Assembly: GCA_003024985.2 (NCBI GenBank) | Contig: PXIH01S0000540.1 | DNA from: Euperipatoides rowelli | Lineage: Eukaryota; Onychophora; Udeonychophora; Euonychophora; Peripatopsidae | Direction: 5' to 3' (one strand) | DNA length: 11,740 nucleotides | In this document: one piece after another, positions 1-9,344 of the stretch | Position numbering within the stretch: position 1 is the first letter of the stretch | Layout of the letters: each line of letters starts with the position of its first letter | Notes under the pieces: generated by a model | Told to the model about the DNA's origin: nothing | Databases searched by the model: none | Seen by the model: only the letters and a program-made list of their open reading frames with translations | Made by a program: the position numbers and the translations under genes

Positions 1-1187
1 GGTGGTAACAACTTGACCCCTACATTTTGTGGTGTGGGCCCGCATATGGATATTTCCTAATTGGCCCTCCTATTAGTTGAGTTTGAGACAACAATAGATT
101 GTTGTGCCAGGTATCTTAACTTTCAAGAAACCACTAACCAGTCTGTGGTAATATAACATCATAAATGCAAAAATTATTTGCTTTAATTAAAAATTGTATT
201 TTGAGATTTCTGAAAAACTATTTGCTGTAATTTAAATTATGTTAAATAAAATAAAAATTGCTGAATTCATTTTTTATTGCATTGATTTATTAGAGATTAG
301 ATTTGATTTTAAAAATGAGATATAAATTAGAGAATTAAATTTATACCCTCATTACCTGTAGACAGAGATTCTCATTTGCACTACTATCTTCTGTTGATCT
401 GGCTCGACATAGACTTACAATACAACTACAATGCTAATCAAGGAGAACTACTAGAGTGGAGACTCTGGGCTAAATGATAAAGGCATAATGACTAGTTACA
501 AATTTAGTACAGTAAAATTTAAAAATTTTTGTTGCTTTAATTAGTTAAAGCGTGTCTGCAAGAATTTTAAGCTTGTCGGCACGACATGCATTCTTACTGA
601 AACATTGTATTAGTTTATCCTATTTTAAACTGATTTTTTAAAAAAAAACAATTCAGTACTAGCTCAAATAACTGGCACAACTCAATCTCTACTCAAGCTA
701 TATAACAGCATTTACTGCAATACAGCATATAAAATTTGATTTGAATTTTTGAGCAATAAATTTCAAGTTAGAGTTTAAAAATTTGTTGATTTGCACATCC
801 TTACTTTTAAAGATGATGTTTTCTTTAGATAAACTGCAATTATGAATACAAATCTTAGTTTTATTATGATTGAGACCTCTTATTATAATTAGATTCAAAC
901 TTATTTGGATTAAGGTCTAAATAAAATAGTTTATAAAATTATCACCCTGTTATATACTGTATATAATCATTGCTTAAAAATTCATTAAAGTAATCTGATC
1001 CTAAAAAGTATAAATCAACTTTGAAAAGGTTTAATTAAAAAAAACAATGAAACAAATACATTGATTTAGCATATGAAAGATTACCTCTCTTTCCCTATCT
1101 TTTTCTTTTTAAAATTTGAATCAGTTAATATAAAAAAAAGAGATAGTTAAATTTAGTTCATGGTATTTTGTAATATTTTTGCTTTAG
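1..1187 (+). other. probable intron (3' part) before the terminal coding exon
   Basis: This AT-rich stretch has no convincing coding frame and ends in TTTTTGCTTTAG, a usable splice acceptor with AG at 1186-1187. The TAG of the acceptor is in frame with the downstream coding sequence, so the frame cannot extend upstream without splicing. A pyrimidine-rich run lies at about 1084-1112. An 8-bp inverted repeat (ACAACAAT / ATTGTTGT) lies at 88-105. I see no other element. The 5' end of the intron is outside the window. The assignment is inferred from the exon that follows; a transcript alignment would settle it. Confidence 0.6.
1181..1187 (+). promoter_or_regulatory. splice acceptor site
   Basis: GCTTTAG sits directly before the first codon of the acidic-tail frame. 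It is preceded by a T-rich run (TAATATTTTT). The last three bases TAG would be an in-frame stop if the exon extended upstream, so this AG is the natural boundary. The pyrimidine tract is modest but acceptable for an AT-rich genome. Confidence 0.65.
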
Positions 1188-1436
1188 GATGGTAGTGACT
1201 CACAGAAACGTGGACGTAAAGGTCGACCGAAAAAAGCTGAAAAGAAAGATGATGATGATGAAGAGAAAGAAAGTGCAGAAGAAGTCAGCACAGAAGAAAC
1301 TAAAGATGAAACAGAAGAAGTTAAGGAGGAAAATAAAGAGACACAAGAAGCGGAAGTACATGAAGTAGAAGATGAACAGCAACAGGATGGAACTGAAGAA
1401 GAAAGTGCAGAACAAACACCAGAGAAAACTATTTAA
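1188..1436 (+). CDS. terminal coding exon of an AT-hook-like, acidic-tailed nuclear protein (partial gene)
   Basis: This is the C-terminal exon of a gene whose earlier exons lie outside the window. It reads in phase 0 for 82 codons and ends in TAA at 1434-1436. Residues about 7-20 form a basic patch, KRGRKGRPKK followed by AEKK. It contains a GRP core like that of AT-hook motifs, which bind the minor groove of AT-rich DNA, and could also act as a nuclear localisation signal. The rest is a low-complexity acidic tail: I count 24 Glu and 9 Asp in 82 residues, including a DDDD run, with many Thr, Ser and Gln and no hydrophobic core, so it is probably disordered. Codon-level order and the frame-ending acceptor TAG argue that the exon is real. 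Basic hook plus acidic tail occurs in HMG-type proteins, HDGF/LEDGF relatives and C-termini of chromatin regulators such as PDS5. The motif alone cannot choose among these, so no symbol is given. The product probably acts on chromatin, by inference. Confidence 0.8.
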   Translation, partial: DGSDSQKRGRKGRPKKAEKKDDDDEEKESAEEVSTEETKDETEEVKEENKETQEAEVHEVEDEQQQDGTEEESAEQTPEKTI

Positions 1437-1440
1437 TAAA
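1435..1440 (+). promoter_or_regulatory. AATAAA overlapping the stop codon
   Basis: The last two bases of the TAA stop codon form the start of an AATAAA hexamer. If used, it would produce an mRNA with almost no 3'UTR. A T-rich run follows at about 1481-1491. Given the base composition this may be chance. Confidence 0.2.
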
Positions 1441-3640
1441 GCCAGCAAGATACTTTTAGTTAGTAAAATGCCTGTGCTAGCCTTTTTTTTTTCAAAGTCA
1501 TTGTAGTTTCTGATTCTTTATATATATAATATATATATTATTTTATTTTTGTTGTTTAAAACCCCATTTCATAAAAAAGAATAAAATTGTACATGTCATT
1601 TTTTTAAAAAAAAAATCATTCTTTTTAGTAAAAAAAAAAAGTCATATTCATGTATTTTAAAGTGTTTTAATAATGATGGAGAAATTTTGCGGCTCATGGG
1701 CATTTTTTGTCAATAAGTTTTAAAAAAATACTGCCACGATCACAAATTGCTGGTTGTGTACATAAAAAAAAAAATTTCCAACCCTTGTTATTGTGCACTC
1801 GAATATATTTTCAAATTTAACCTGTGTAGTTTTTAGATGAATTGGTGTATGAGGAAGAACTTAAACAGTTAAAGCAATGAAATCACATCATGTGCAAATG
1901 TTTGTTCATGTTATGACTAAAATGTCAATTAAAATTGGGTTCTTAAAATAAAGACTTAAAAATTGGTTTTTTAACAAGTAGGCCTACATATAATGGATCC
2001 AGGGGAGCAATAAAGGATTTTGATTCTTCCCAACTAAAGTTTTGTTTTCAAAAATAACTTTTAAAATAATTTAAAACATATGTATAATATATACTGTAGT
2101 TCATGTCATGGTTTTCATAAATAGCTTAGAAAACCTTAAAAGAAAAGAAGAAAAAAAAAAAAAAGATATGTTTTAAGATGTACAGTTAGAAATGATAATT
2201 TATATAAGCAAGACAAATTTTATTTTTTATTATTATTTTTAATTCAAGAAAGGCTCAGGTGTTTAACCCAAGCAACATTTCACAACTACCTGTGATAACC
2301 ATAAATGCAAACACATACTGTATTTCTTAGTTGAATGCTTATTGGTTTCTGTTCTTTTGATCTTTTCATTTTATATACGGTTTATATATGTGTATAAATA
2401 TATATTTATCCTCAATGTGAATGAATTTCTTTTTTATTTGGATTAATTGTAATTACACTTTTTTTAAAAAAGTATATTTGATATGAGTGATGTATTTTAT
2501 TTTTTAAGAGAATGATTACTGTATGGAGTTCCCTCTCCCTTAAAGTGAAAAAAAGATCCTAGTCTATGGCACATTTTAAAACATTCGGACTGAATCTTTG
2601 TTTTTCTCAGGTGAAATGTGCTTGAATTAATTTGTCCAATAAGGAAAGAAGGTTTGAGGAAATTTTGCTCTTCATGTAAATTTATTTTTAATCTATTCAG
2701 ACAGTAGTTAGAATTCTTTTCACTATTCTTATTGATTAATATATGTAAATTTCCTTTTCCTCCACTAATTCACTCTCCTGGATCCAGTAATTACAGGTAA
2801 AAACAACTGGGACAAATTCTTTCAGGGAAAGGGGGCATCAGTAATGTATATTTTTTCAATAAACCAACATGTTTTTTTATTCATAAAAATTTGTCACCAT
2901 TCTTCTAAAATGAAAAAAAAAATATATACATAGTTTATATTTCAAAATTTCTACCAGAGCATTCCTTTATAGTTATGTATATTTGGATTAGTTTGCAAGA
3001 CTGAAGTAGAATAAGAAAACATACAGTATATGATAATTTCAATTCAAACTTTTGACTACTAAAATTGCAATGCCAGAAATAGGTGGGTGGGATGACTTGT
3101 TTGTTTTTTTCCCCGATTTCTTTCCAATTTTTATGGAAAAATTAACAATTGATTACTGTAAATTATATTTTTTAATTGTTTTTTGTTTTTCTATCTTTGT
3201 TAAATGTTTGGATTATTTCTGTACTGGTGGGTTTTTAAAATTTGAATTTTTTTTGTTAATGTTATGAATAAACATGTTTATTTGTAATGACCATTAGTTA
3301 ATATGCAGCCATTTTTAATCTTAACATCTTGCAAACTTCCAAAACTACTCTTTTATTTGTAATCTACCTTTTAATGTTGGCAAAGGGTAGTTCTTTTTAT
3401 TTCACAGAGCTTTTCTTGGCATCCCCATTAACCATGTATATGTTTCCCCCCACTAGACTTCTACATCTTGTCTGTGTATAGATTTAGATTAATGTATAAA
3501 TTTTAAGTGACCATGATAATTTTTATAATCATTTATTAACCCCCATTTCATGACTCCAGTTAAAAACTCATACAGATGTGAGATGCCACTGAATGTATGT
3601 TTGTGAATTCTTCATGAATGAATAAAATGTGGTTTTTCTT
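1437..3640 (+). other. probable long AT-rich 3'UTR of the acidic-tail gene
   Basis: After the stop codon there is no credible coding frame for more than 2 kb. The stretch has T- and A-rich homopolymers (A14 at 2151-2164), an AT dinucleotide patch (about 1518-1540) and several AATAAA signals on the coding strand. The signal at 3621-3626 is followed by a GT-rich run (TGTGGTTTTTCTT) and would give a UTR of about 2.2 kb. Earlier use at 1947, 2009, 2858 or 3267 would shorten it. AATAAA is expected often by chance in such AT-rich DNA, so the 3' end is uncertain. Short open frames here (for example 3052-3267) are low-complexity Phe/Leu-rich translations of T-rich DNA and are not called. Confidence 0.4.
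3621..3626 (+). promoter_or_regulatory. candidate distal poly(A) signal
   Basis: AATAAA is followed within a few bases by TGTGGTTTTTCTT, a GT/T-rich downstream element of the kind used with cleavage signals. Of the plus-strand AATAAA copies after the coding exon (1947, 2009, 2858, 3267, 3621), this one has the clearest downstream element. Confidence 0.35.
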
Positions 3641-3836
3641 AGAACAAAAATTCCCTTAGTCTTCTTCCAATATCACCCTCAAATGTCAAACATGAAATAA
3701 AATAGTTTTGTTATAAAACAGGAGCGAATTGTCTTTAGTCATAAATTTATTATTTTTATGTTAACATAAAAATATTCCCCTCCGATTTTAATTGAAACAA
3801 AATACCTATAATTATTATTAATAAATTTGAAGTACC

Positions 3837-3893
3837 TGTAATAAAACGAGGCTTTTAACTTAATATCACATATATTTGCCTCGTTTAATTACG
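3837..3893. repeat. imperfect inverted repeat / stem-loop, 16-bp arms
   Basis: The left arm (3837-3852, ending AAACGAGGC) pairs with the right arm (3878-3893, starting GCCTCGTTT). The inner 9 pairs are perfect. One A-A mismatch (3843/3887) follows, then five pairs and one G-T pair. The loop is 25 bases and very AT-rich. The GC-bearing arms stand out from their surroundings. It could be a remnant of a small foldback element or a structured RNA segment. No function can be assigned from the sequence. Confidence 0.6.
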
Positions 3894-4660
3894 ATAATAT
3901 TGAAGACAGGTTAAGTTTTGTAAACATTGGATCTATTAATAGTTTACTGCAATTTATTTTTGTTATAACCTATCAATTAATGTCAAAAAAAATTTAGTGT
4001 TATCTAAAGAATGATATGAGTAGTAATATTACTCCTGAAACTTTATTGAACATTTTTAGGATAATGGTACAGTATCTAAAGAGATTATTTTATTTTTTAT
4101 TTGACATTTCTTTTATGTCATCAAATATTAAAATATCAAGCTGGAAAAACATGAATTTGAAAATTTTATAAGTACACATTTTATTTTGGTAAGCTTTTTA
4201 TAAAATGTTACTACTTTGTATTTTTTATTTATTTTTATAAAACAGTTTATGTAAGAATTGCTCTATTGTATATTTCTGTTTTGCTTTATAGTAAATGTAT
4301 TTGAATATTGTTTTCACGTTTGAATAGGAAAGGGGGGGGGGCACTATCAAACCTAATTATTGTTAAATAGAATATCTTTAAGTAAGATAAATTTTTCTTC
4401 ACAACTTTGTGTGGTTTGATTGTAATTAAGTAATGAAAATGATGGGAAGGGCCATATAAACATAATTTTATAACTTCAGTTTTTCTCCCCTGTGGGACAG
4501 TTACTGCAAACAGGAACTAGGAAAAAGTAGTAAATAAATCGTCATTGTTTATGTAAAACTATTTCCAATGTAGTCTCTTTTATTATATACAGTAAATTCA
4601 TTCACTAGATGTCATCATTTTCTGAAACAATATTGAGATGTATTTTAAAATATTTCATAT

Positions 4661-4690
4661 ATGTGTTTTTCTTGTATCATAAAAACACAT
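4661..4690. repeat. perfect 10-bp stem-loop
   Basis: ATGTGTTTTT at 4661-4670 is the exact reverse complement of AAAAACACAT at 4681-4690, with a 10-base loop. About one such hairpin is expected by chance in a window this AT-rich, so its significance is doubtful. Confidence 0.5.
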
Positions 4691-5134
4691 TGAATTAAGA
4701 AATAGCAAAAAATACTGGAGGTCTTTTTGATTTAATGTGTTGACGGCTCAAATTTAAGTTGTGTATATTTTATTTGTTAAATTTTGGTCATTACAAATGA
4801 GGGATATTTTTAATGAATAAAAATAATCTATGAAACTTCAAAAAAGTTGCTTCATAGTTGTGAGAAATTATAATATTTTTGCTATAAAATATTGAGCATG
4901 TACGCATGCGCTAACATTTAGTCCTTTGGGAAGAAATGGGGATGGCACATTTTCTCAGACATTTATTGAAACATTATTGCCGTGTAATTTAATGTAATTA
5001 GGAGGGCATACCTACTTTGGGATGAACTTGAATTCCTTCCAATTACAGGTTTTGAACAGGCACACCTATTCAAATCAGACCTGAAATTTTGGGAACTTAT
5101 TAAAAAAACTGACCTTGTGACCTACAGCCATCAT

Positions 5135-5167
5135 TTTTGATACATGTTTTGACAACATGTATCAAAA
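5135..5167. repeat. perfect 14-bp stem-loop
   Basis: The arm TTTTGATACATGTT (5135-5148) is perfectly complementary to AACATGTATCAAAA (5154-5167) across the five-base loop TTGAC. The stem ends abruptly on both sides. It is the longest perfect short-loop hairpin I found in the window. It is too short for a typical microRNA precursor. It could be a transposon-end relic or a structured RNA element. Confidence 0.75.
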
Positions 5168-5526
5168 CCACTTTAAATAGATTGCTAAATGAATAAAAAA
5201 CATTTAATACATTTAAGATTTTGATAACCTAATACTCTATTTGATCATAAAATCCAATATGATAGAGCTTGCTTCTTGTAGGTTTTGGTTGAAATAAAAT
5301 TGCTTTTTTACTTGTTTGTGTGTGTGTAAGAAATAAAATTAGATTGCACAAATTCCATTTTAGCGTATGTTCTTAGTTTATAAACCTGTTTGTATGTTTT
5401 AGTTAAAAAGTGGGAGGAGGGAGGGGGCTTGTATGATTTAGTAGTAAAATTGATCACATGGTTTTCATGTTAGCTTATGAGCTTATTTGTATGTTTGTGG
5501 CTTTATTTGTCAACATTAGTTAATGA

Positions 5527-5555
5527 CAGCGGTCGTCAACCTGCAGCTCTTTGAA
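5527..5555 (+). mobile_element. possible solitary hAT-type transposon end
   Basis: CAGCGGTCGTCAACC at 5527-5541, followed by TGCAGCTCTTTGA, resembles the CAG-GGT-CAACC style of terminal inverted repeat found in several animal hAT families. I could not find the matching opposite end or an 8-bp target duplication in the window, so this may be a truncated copy or a chance match. It is written from family resemblance only. Confidence 0.3.
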
Positions 5556-5557
5556 CA

Positions 5558-5571
5558 TACTGTATACAGTA
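5558..5571. repeat. 14-bp perfect palindrome TACTGTATACAGTA
   Basis: A head-to-head pair of the heptamers TACTGTA and TACAGTA, which are over-represented through the window (see findings). The palindrome lies just after the possible hAT end at 5527. Confidence 0.7.
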
Positions 5572-8129
5572 ACTTTGGTTATTTAACTTTTGACTTAGTG
5601 TACATGTATGCTAATCGGTGTGAATATAACAGTTTTCTTAGTTATTTTTCCTGCATATCGCGAGCAGAGCATACTACTGAAGATGTTAATGGTTAATTGT
5701 TGCAGCGATGATGAGTATAAAATATTAAAACTAAATGATATCTATAGTATGTGAACAAAGTTTAGTTTATTCAATTTGTCAGTACTTTATATTCAAAGTA
5801 AAAGAGAAATTATGTTTTGAATTGGTTTCTCAGTGTTTGTGATAGGTATGTAAATTCATACTATACATCATTTGATTTTTTAAAGTATTACAATGAAATA
5901 AAAAGACATCAAAATTGACAGCATTTTCAAAATATAGCCTACATATATGTTTTTTGATAAAGCACATCCCATTCTATTCAGATTCCTTTAAAAAAAAAAA
6001 AATTGTCGATCCCTGTAGGCTTATATCGCAAAACAAGCATCGGAGTCCAAAATAACTAGGGATTCATTTACTTGGATATAGTAAATCTTGTACTTGGACA
6101 AAAAGTGATGAACTAGTTAATTTAAATTTCTTTTAAATCAACTAAAATTAAAAATAATACAGTTTGGTGGTGGCACACTTATTCAGCCCTGGCATACTCA
6201 GAACTTTGTGTATGAAATATGGATAGTGCACATTATTGGCATTTACAGTAATTAGGAAACCTTTTTTAGTGCATGAATAGTTAATATTTGTAGATATTCG
6301 GCTATATGGGAATTTTTTAATGAAGATGAATTGGATCTGGAATATTCATTCAAACGAACAATTCTAAAACTAGATAAAAAAAAATGTTTAACAACTTCAG
6401 ATATTTTAGTTTGGAAACTTTTACAAATTAAATACATGTTACTCTAAATTTCAGATTTACACAAATAGAAATCAAACTTGCTACAAATTACAATTGTAGC
6501 ATAGAAAAGTCGATCAAGTGCACATGCACATATTCATTCTGGGAGGAAAATGGGGGTGCACCCTTGTTCAACACCATGCTAGTGAACCTTAGATTTATCG
6601 CAATGCATTGCCAAATTGTTAAAGCACACTTGTTTGCCTAGTATCAGAATTACAGTATTTAAAAGACTTTTTTCAAAATGGTGCACTTATTTGGGTTACA
6701 TGGAAATGCTCTCCTGAACCACAGATGAGATAAAAACACAGGAATGAAGTTGCATGGTACATCTTAGATTTATTTTAGAGTGATAAAAATGTTTGTGTGG
6801 TGACCACACCTTTTTAATGATGGCACATTTTATCTAATTTTGAATGTTTCAAAAACATACTGTATATCTGGGACAAGGTATGATACTTTCCCAATAACTT
6901 TGTTCGATAAGACCTCCCATTCCCTGTGTTGCACAATATAAAGACTTAGGATTGACGATTGATTTACTTCTGACTTTTTTTGGATCAAACGGATCAATTG
7001 ATAGCTAAACTACTGTATAGACAATTTTCTATGCTATATACTATTTTTTCCCCAACTTCAAGTTTCCACATTTGTTTATCTGGTTTTATTGCCAATAATA
7101 TAAACTTTTGTAGTACCGTACTTCATACTATATTTTGAATATTACAGATAAGGCAAAACTTAACAGTTTATTTGGACGTCTTACCAAAAAAATTGGAAAT
7201 TTTGAATTTTTAACATACCGTATAATCGATTGGATATATTGTGTAATAATATTTTCACACCAGAGCAGAGAAATTTTGCAGTGCACTTAGATGTTTTTAA
7301 GAAACTTGTACTGGGCAATAATAGTGAAGGCATCTTTGTACTATCTAGGGAAAAGTGGTCAAACACGAATGGATTGCTTGGAGAAATAGTGAAGAGTAAT
7401 ATGTTAAATGTTTTCAAGAATAGGCTACTCGACAGTTTTCTCAAGTGAGATGCATTATTTAATTCTCTAATATAGTCAAACCTACATATACAGGACAAAA
7501 GTCTTTGACTTATAACTCCTTTTATCAACTATTGATATCATTTAGAAAGGCCACTTTTTTTTTTTCTATTACAGTATTAAACTTTATTTTAAATTGTCAT
7601 TATTTTTTAAATTATTTTCTACTCCCATACGTCTACTAATTTTGATCAAACTTTGTACAACTTTGTGTATATGGATAAAAAGTACATTAGTGAAATATAA
7701 GATGGTAGGACATATTGTGGTTGGGATCTGGGTATATTCTAAATGTTTGCCCAAATGTGCGAACTATTGGGACCAAACTTTTTAGAAAGTTTTCCTTGTC
7801 AGTGACTTGGGAGGAAGATTTGGAAGTATATTGGTGACTCCATTTCCCAAACAGCCAAACTTGCTGGGAACCTTTAGAGGAGGGAGCAGAAAGTCAGGAT
7901 TTGGTTATAAGGGCCAATTTTTTATTCTAATTGCTTTTATAGATTACTTGAATAGGCTTTTTTTAGATGTTAACTGACAATTTCATATAATTAGTCTTAA
8001 CCCTCTAGCCACTGTGACTAATTCTGTTCAAAAAGAGGGGTAATTTTTTTTCTTTAGAAATGTCATAAGATACAAGATTGATAAAACAAAATAAATTAAA
8101 AAAAACTCAGAACTTTATTCACTTTAAGG

Positions 8130-8141
8130 TAGGGATCCCAT
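8130..8141 (+). repeat. left terminal inverted repeat of the hAT element
   Basis: TAGGGATCCCAT is identical over 12 bases to the reverse complement of 9700-9711. The core GGGATCCC is itself palindromic. Just inside lie further GGGAC/GTCCC blocks (8158-8168 is the palindrome GGGACAGTCCC), a dense cluster that could be transposase-binding sites. Confidence 0.8.
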
Positions 8142-8238
8142 TGGTCCTGTTTTGCCTGGGACAGTCCCACTTTTAAAGATACAGTCCCCGGTGTCCCCAG
8201 AGAATGCTTTTGGGACTTGATAATGTCCTGTTTTTCAA

Positions 8239-8246
8239 AGAATAGC
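8239..8246. repeat. target-site duplication, tail side
   Basis: AGAATAGC abuts the T18 tract (the poly(A) tail on the other strand). Its exact copy is at 8641-8648. Confidence 0.7.
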
Positions 8247-8640
8247 TTTTTTTTTTTTTTTTTTGGCTTGTACGCGCCAATGTCCGCCTGACGGCTGAGG
8301 CGAATCGTCTCGAGAAACTATTTACACTTACAAAATATACACATATACCTGTATATTTACAATGTTATTACTATCTGACGATTAGACATTCATCCAATGG
8401 TTCAGACATAATATGCTCGCGTTGTGTATCTTCAGAAATTCATATTTTTAGATAGCAAAGTCCGAGAGGCGTGCCGACTGGTTGAATAGTGAATAGTACC
8501 CCATACTCCCTGCCATTCACAAAGTAAGACAATTGGGAATAGTATTTTGGGGTCGGATAGCGCAAGCTGCGAACGCTGGTCGCTAGCTTGGCTCTTACCA
8601 AGAATACGAAGCAACGCAGCTCAACCCTTTGCCCCTTGGC
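8247..8640 (-). mobile_element. poly(A)-tailed retroposon (SINE-like or 5'-truncated) nested in the hAT element
   Basis: Read on the minus strand, the insert runs from 8640 to 8265 and ends in an A18 tail (T18 at 8247-8264 on the plus strand). It is flanked by a perfect 8-bp repeat AGAATAGC at 8239-8246 and 8641-8648, exactly at the edge of the tail and at the 5' end. That is the signature of target-primed retroposition. The body is about 376 bp and clearly richer in G+C and CpG than its surroundings. There is no AATAAA in the 40 bases before the tail, which argues against an ordinary processed mRNA copy and favours a SINE or a truncated LINE tail. I could not identify a convincing tRNA-type A or B box. 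Open frames of 60-77 codons on the minus strand start around 8614-8673; the longer one begins outside the insert, so neither is a gene of its own. A stem-loop lies at 8563-8590. Confidence 0.7.
8563..8590. repeat. stem-loop inside the retroposon
   Basis: CAAGC and GCGA on the left (8563-8567, 8569-8572) pair with TCGC and GCTTG on the right (8580-8583, 8586-8590). This gives nine pairs around a 1x2 internal loop and a 7-base hairpin loop. It is GC-rich, so probably a genuine fold of the element's RNA. Confidence 0.5.
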
Positions 8641-8648
8641 AGAATAGC
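8641..8648. repeat. target-site duplication, 5' side of the retroposon
   Basis: AGAATAGC directly abuts the 5' end of the minus-strand retroposon and matches 8239-8246 at all eight bases. Confidence 0.7.
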
Positions 8649-8776
8649 CTATTTTTGTTATTTGAAGTATCACTTTTATTTTATTTATTTATTTTACTAT
8701 TTTTTAGAATTAATTTAGCCATTAAACAAAAAAAAAAATTATACAGCATAAATCTAAAACCACACATTCACATACC

Positions 8777-8777
8777 N
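8777..8777. other. undetermined base (N)
   Basis: The only ambiguous base in the window lies in CATACCNGTAC. The context TACCNGTA, just after an A11 run (8728-8738), suggests a sequencing or assembly uncertainty. Confidence 0.95.
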
Positions 8778-9344
8778 GTACTTTAAAAAATAATGCAATT
8801 TTCCATATGAAATTGTTATATTTTCATATTGATGGTGTGAAATGTTAGCATTAAGCATGCACATTGCACAGGAACATTAATTGAGACTTGAGGGTGTTCA
8901 GTCATTGCATTCAATTGACTGTAAAAGTGCAATCACTTCTTCAACTTTCAGCAAAATTAACAATCTCAAGAAATTTAAACTTTTTTTATATTAAAAGTTA
9001 ATGTTCATAATTACTGGGTCTATCTTTTCATAAAATAATTTTATTTTTAAAAATCATATCTATAGAGGACTCACTCCTCAGTGTCGCATCTATAGTAAAA
9101 ACACAAGCCATCACCTTTTTTTTTAATATGTCTTTTCTCTCAAAATGATAGCCATTCATTTCAAGTTCGCTATTGTTTGTTAACTTAGTGAGCCAGGCCA
9201 GGATTCAGTTATCAGTATTATTACTGAATTTGTGTGAATAATATATTGAGTAAATTCAGTTAATTTTGTTTTTCGTGGAGTTTTTTAAATTAGAAAACCA
9301 GAAGATGAGAAGAGATATTGTTTATCTGCTATTGACTTGCTTCA

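Larger units (their letters stand above)
3641..8121. other. AT-rich non-coding stretch, no gene recognised
   Basis: I find no credible gene here. It holds scattered homopolymers (G10 at 4332-4341, A13 at 5990-6002, T11 at 7555-7565), a short TG run (5317-5327), a G-rich patch (5412-5427), several stem-loops listed separately and dispersed short repeats. An isolated open stretch at about 7145-7528 is described in the findings. The piece from about 4995 to 5130 is less AT-rich than its surroundings and may be an old repeat fragment, but I cannot name it. Confidence 0.6.

Noticed and set aside
362-477. Plus-strand open stretch after a pyrimidine-rich acceptor-like TTACCTGTAG, ending in TGA
   Set aside because: About 38 codons, well within chance, with no donor in a phase compatible with the exon at 1188. 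An alternative terminal exon cannot be excluded but is unsupported.
698-898. Minus-strand open frame of 66 codons
   Set aside because: AT-rich random-looking translation within the presumed intron, no recognisable domain.
1200-1448. Minus-strand open frame of 82 codons, Phe/Leu/Ile-rich
   Set aside because: It is the antisense shadow of the acidic, Glu/Lys-rich exon, whose GAA/AAG codons read as Phe/Leu on the other strand.
2151-2164. A14 run as a possible retroposon tail
   Set aside because: No flanking target duplication was found and the preceding DNA is not compositionally distinct.
3052-3267. Plus-strand open frame of 71 codons
   Set aside because: Low-complexity Phe/Leu/Tyr translation of T-rich DNA in the presumed 3'UTR, with no motif and no splice context.
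4903-4911. CGCATGCGC, resembling an NRF1 promoter site
   Set aside because: Single isolated copy with no CpG island, exon or transcription-start context nearby.
5412-5427. G-rich run resembling a G-quadruplex
   Set aside because: One of the four G runs has only two bases, so only a weak two-layer structure is possible.
6252-6437. Minus-strand open frame of 61 codons
   Set aside because: Length expected by chance at this base composition, no motif, no supporting signals.
7594-7785. Plus-strand open frame of 63 codons
   Set aside because: Hydrophobic translation of AT-rich DNA, no motif, no start or splice context.
8432-8673. Two minus-strand open frames (60 and 77 codons) in the GC-richer block
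   Set aside because: They lie in the retroposon body; the longer one starts outside the insertion boundary at 8640, so it cannot be the element's own gene. No protein family was recognised.
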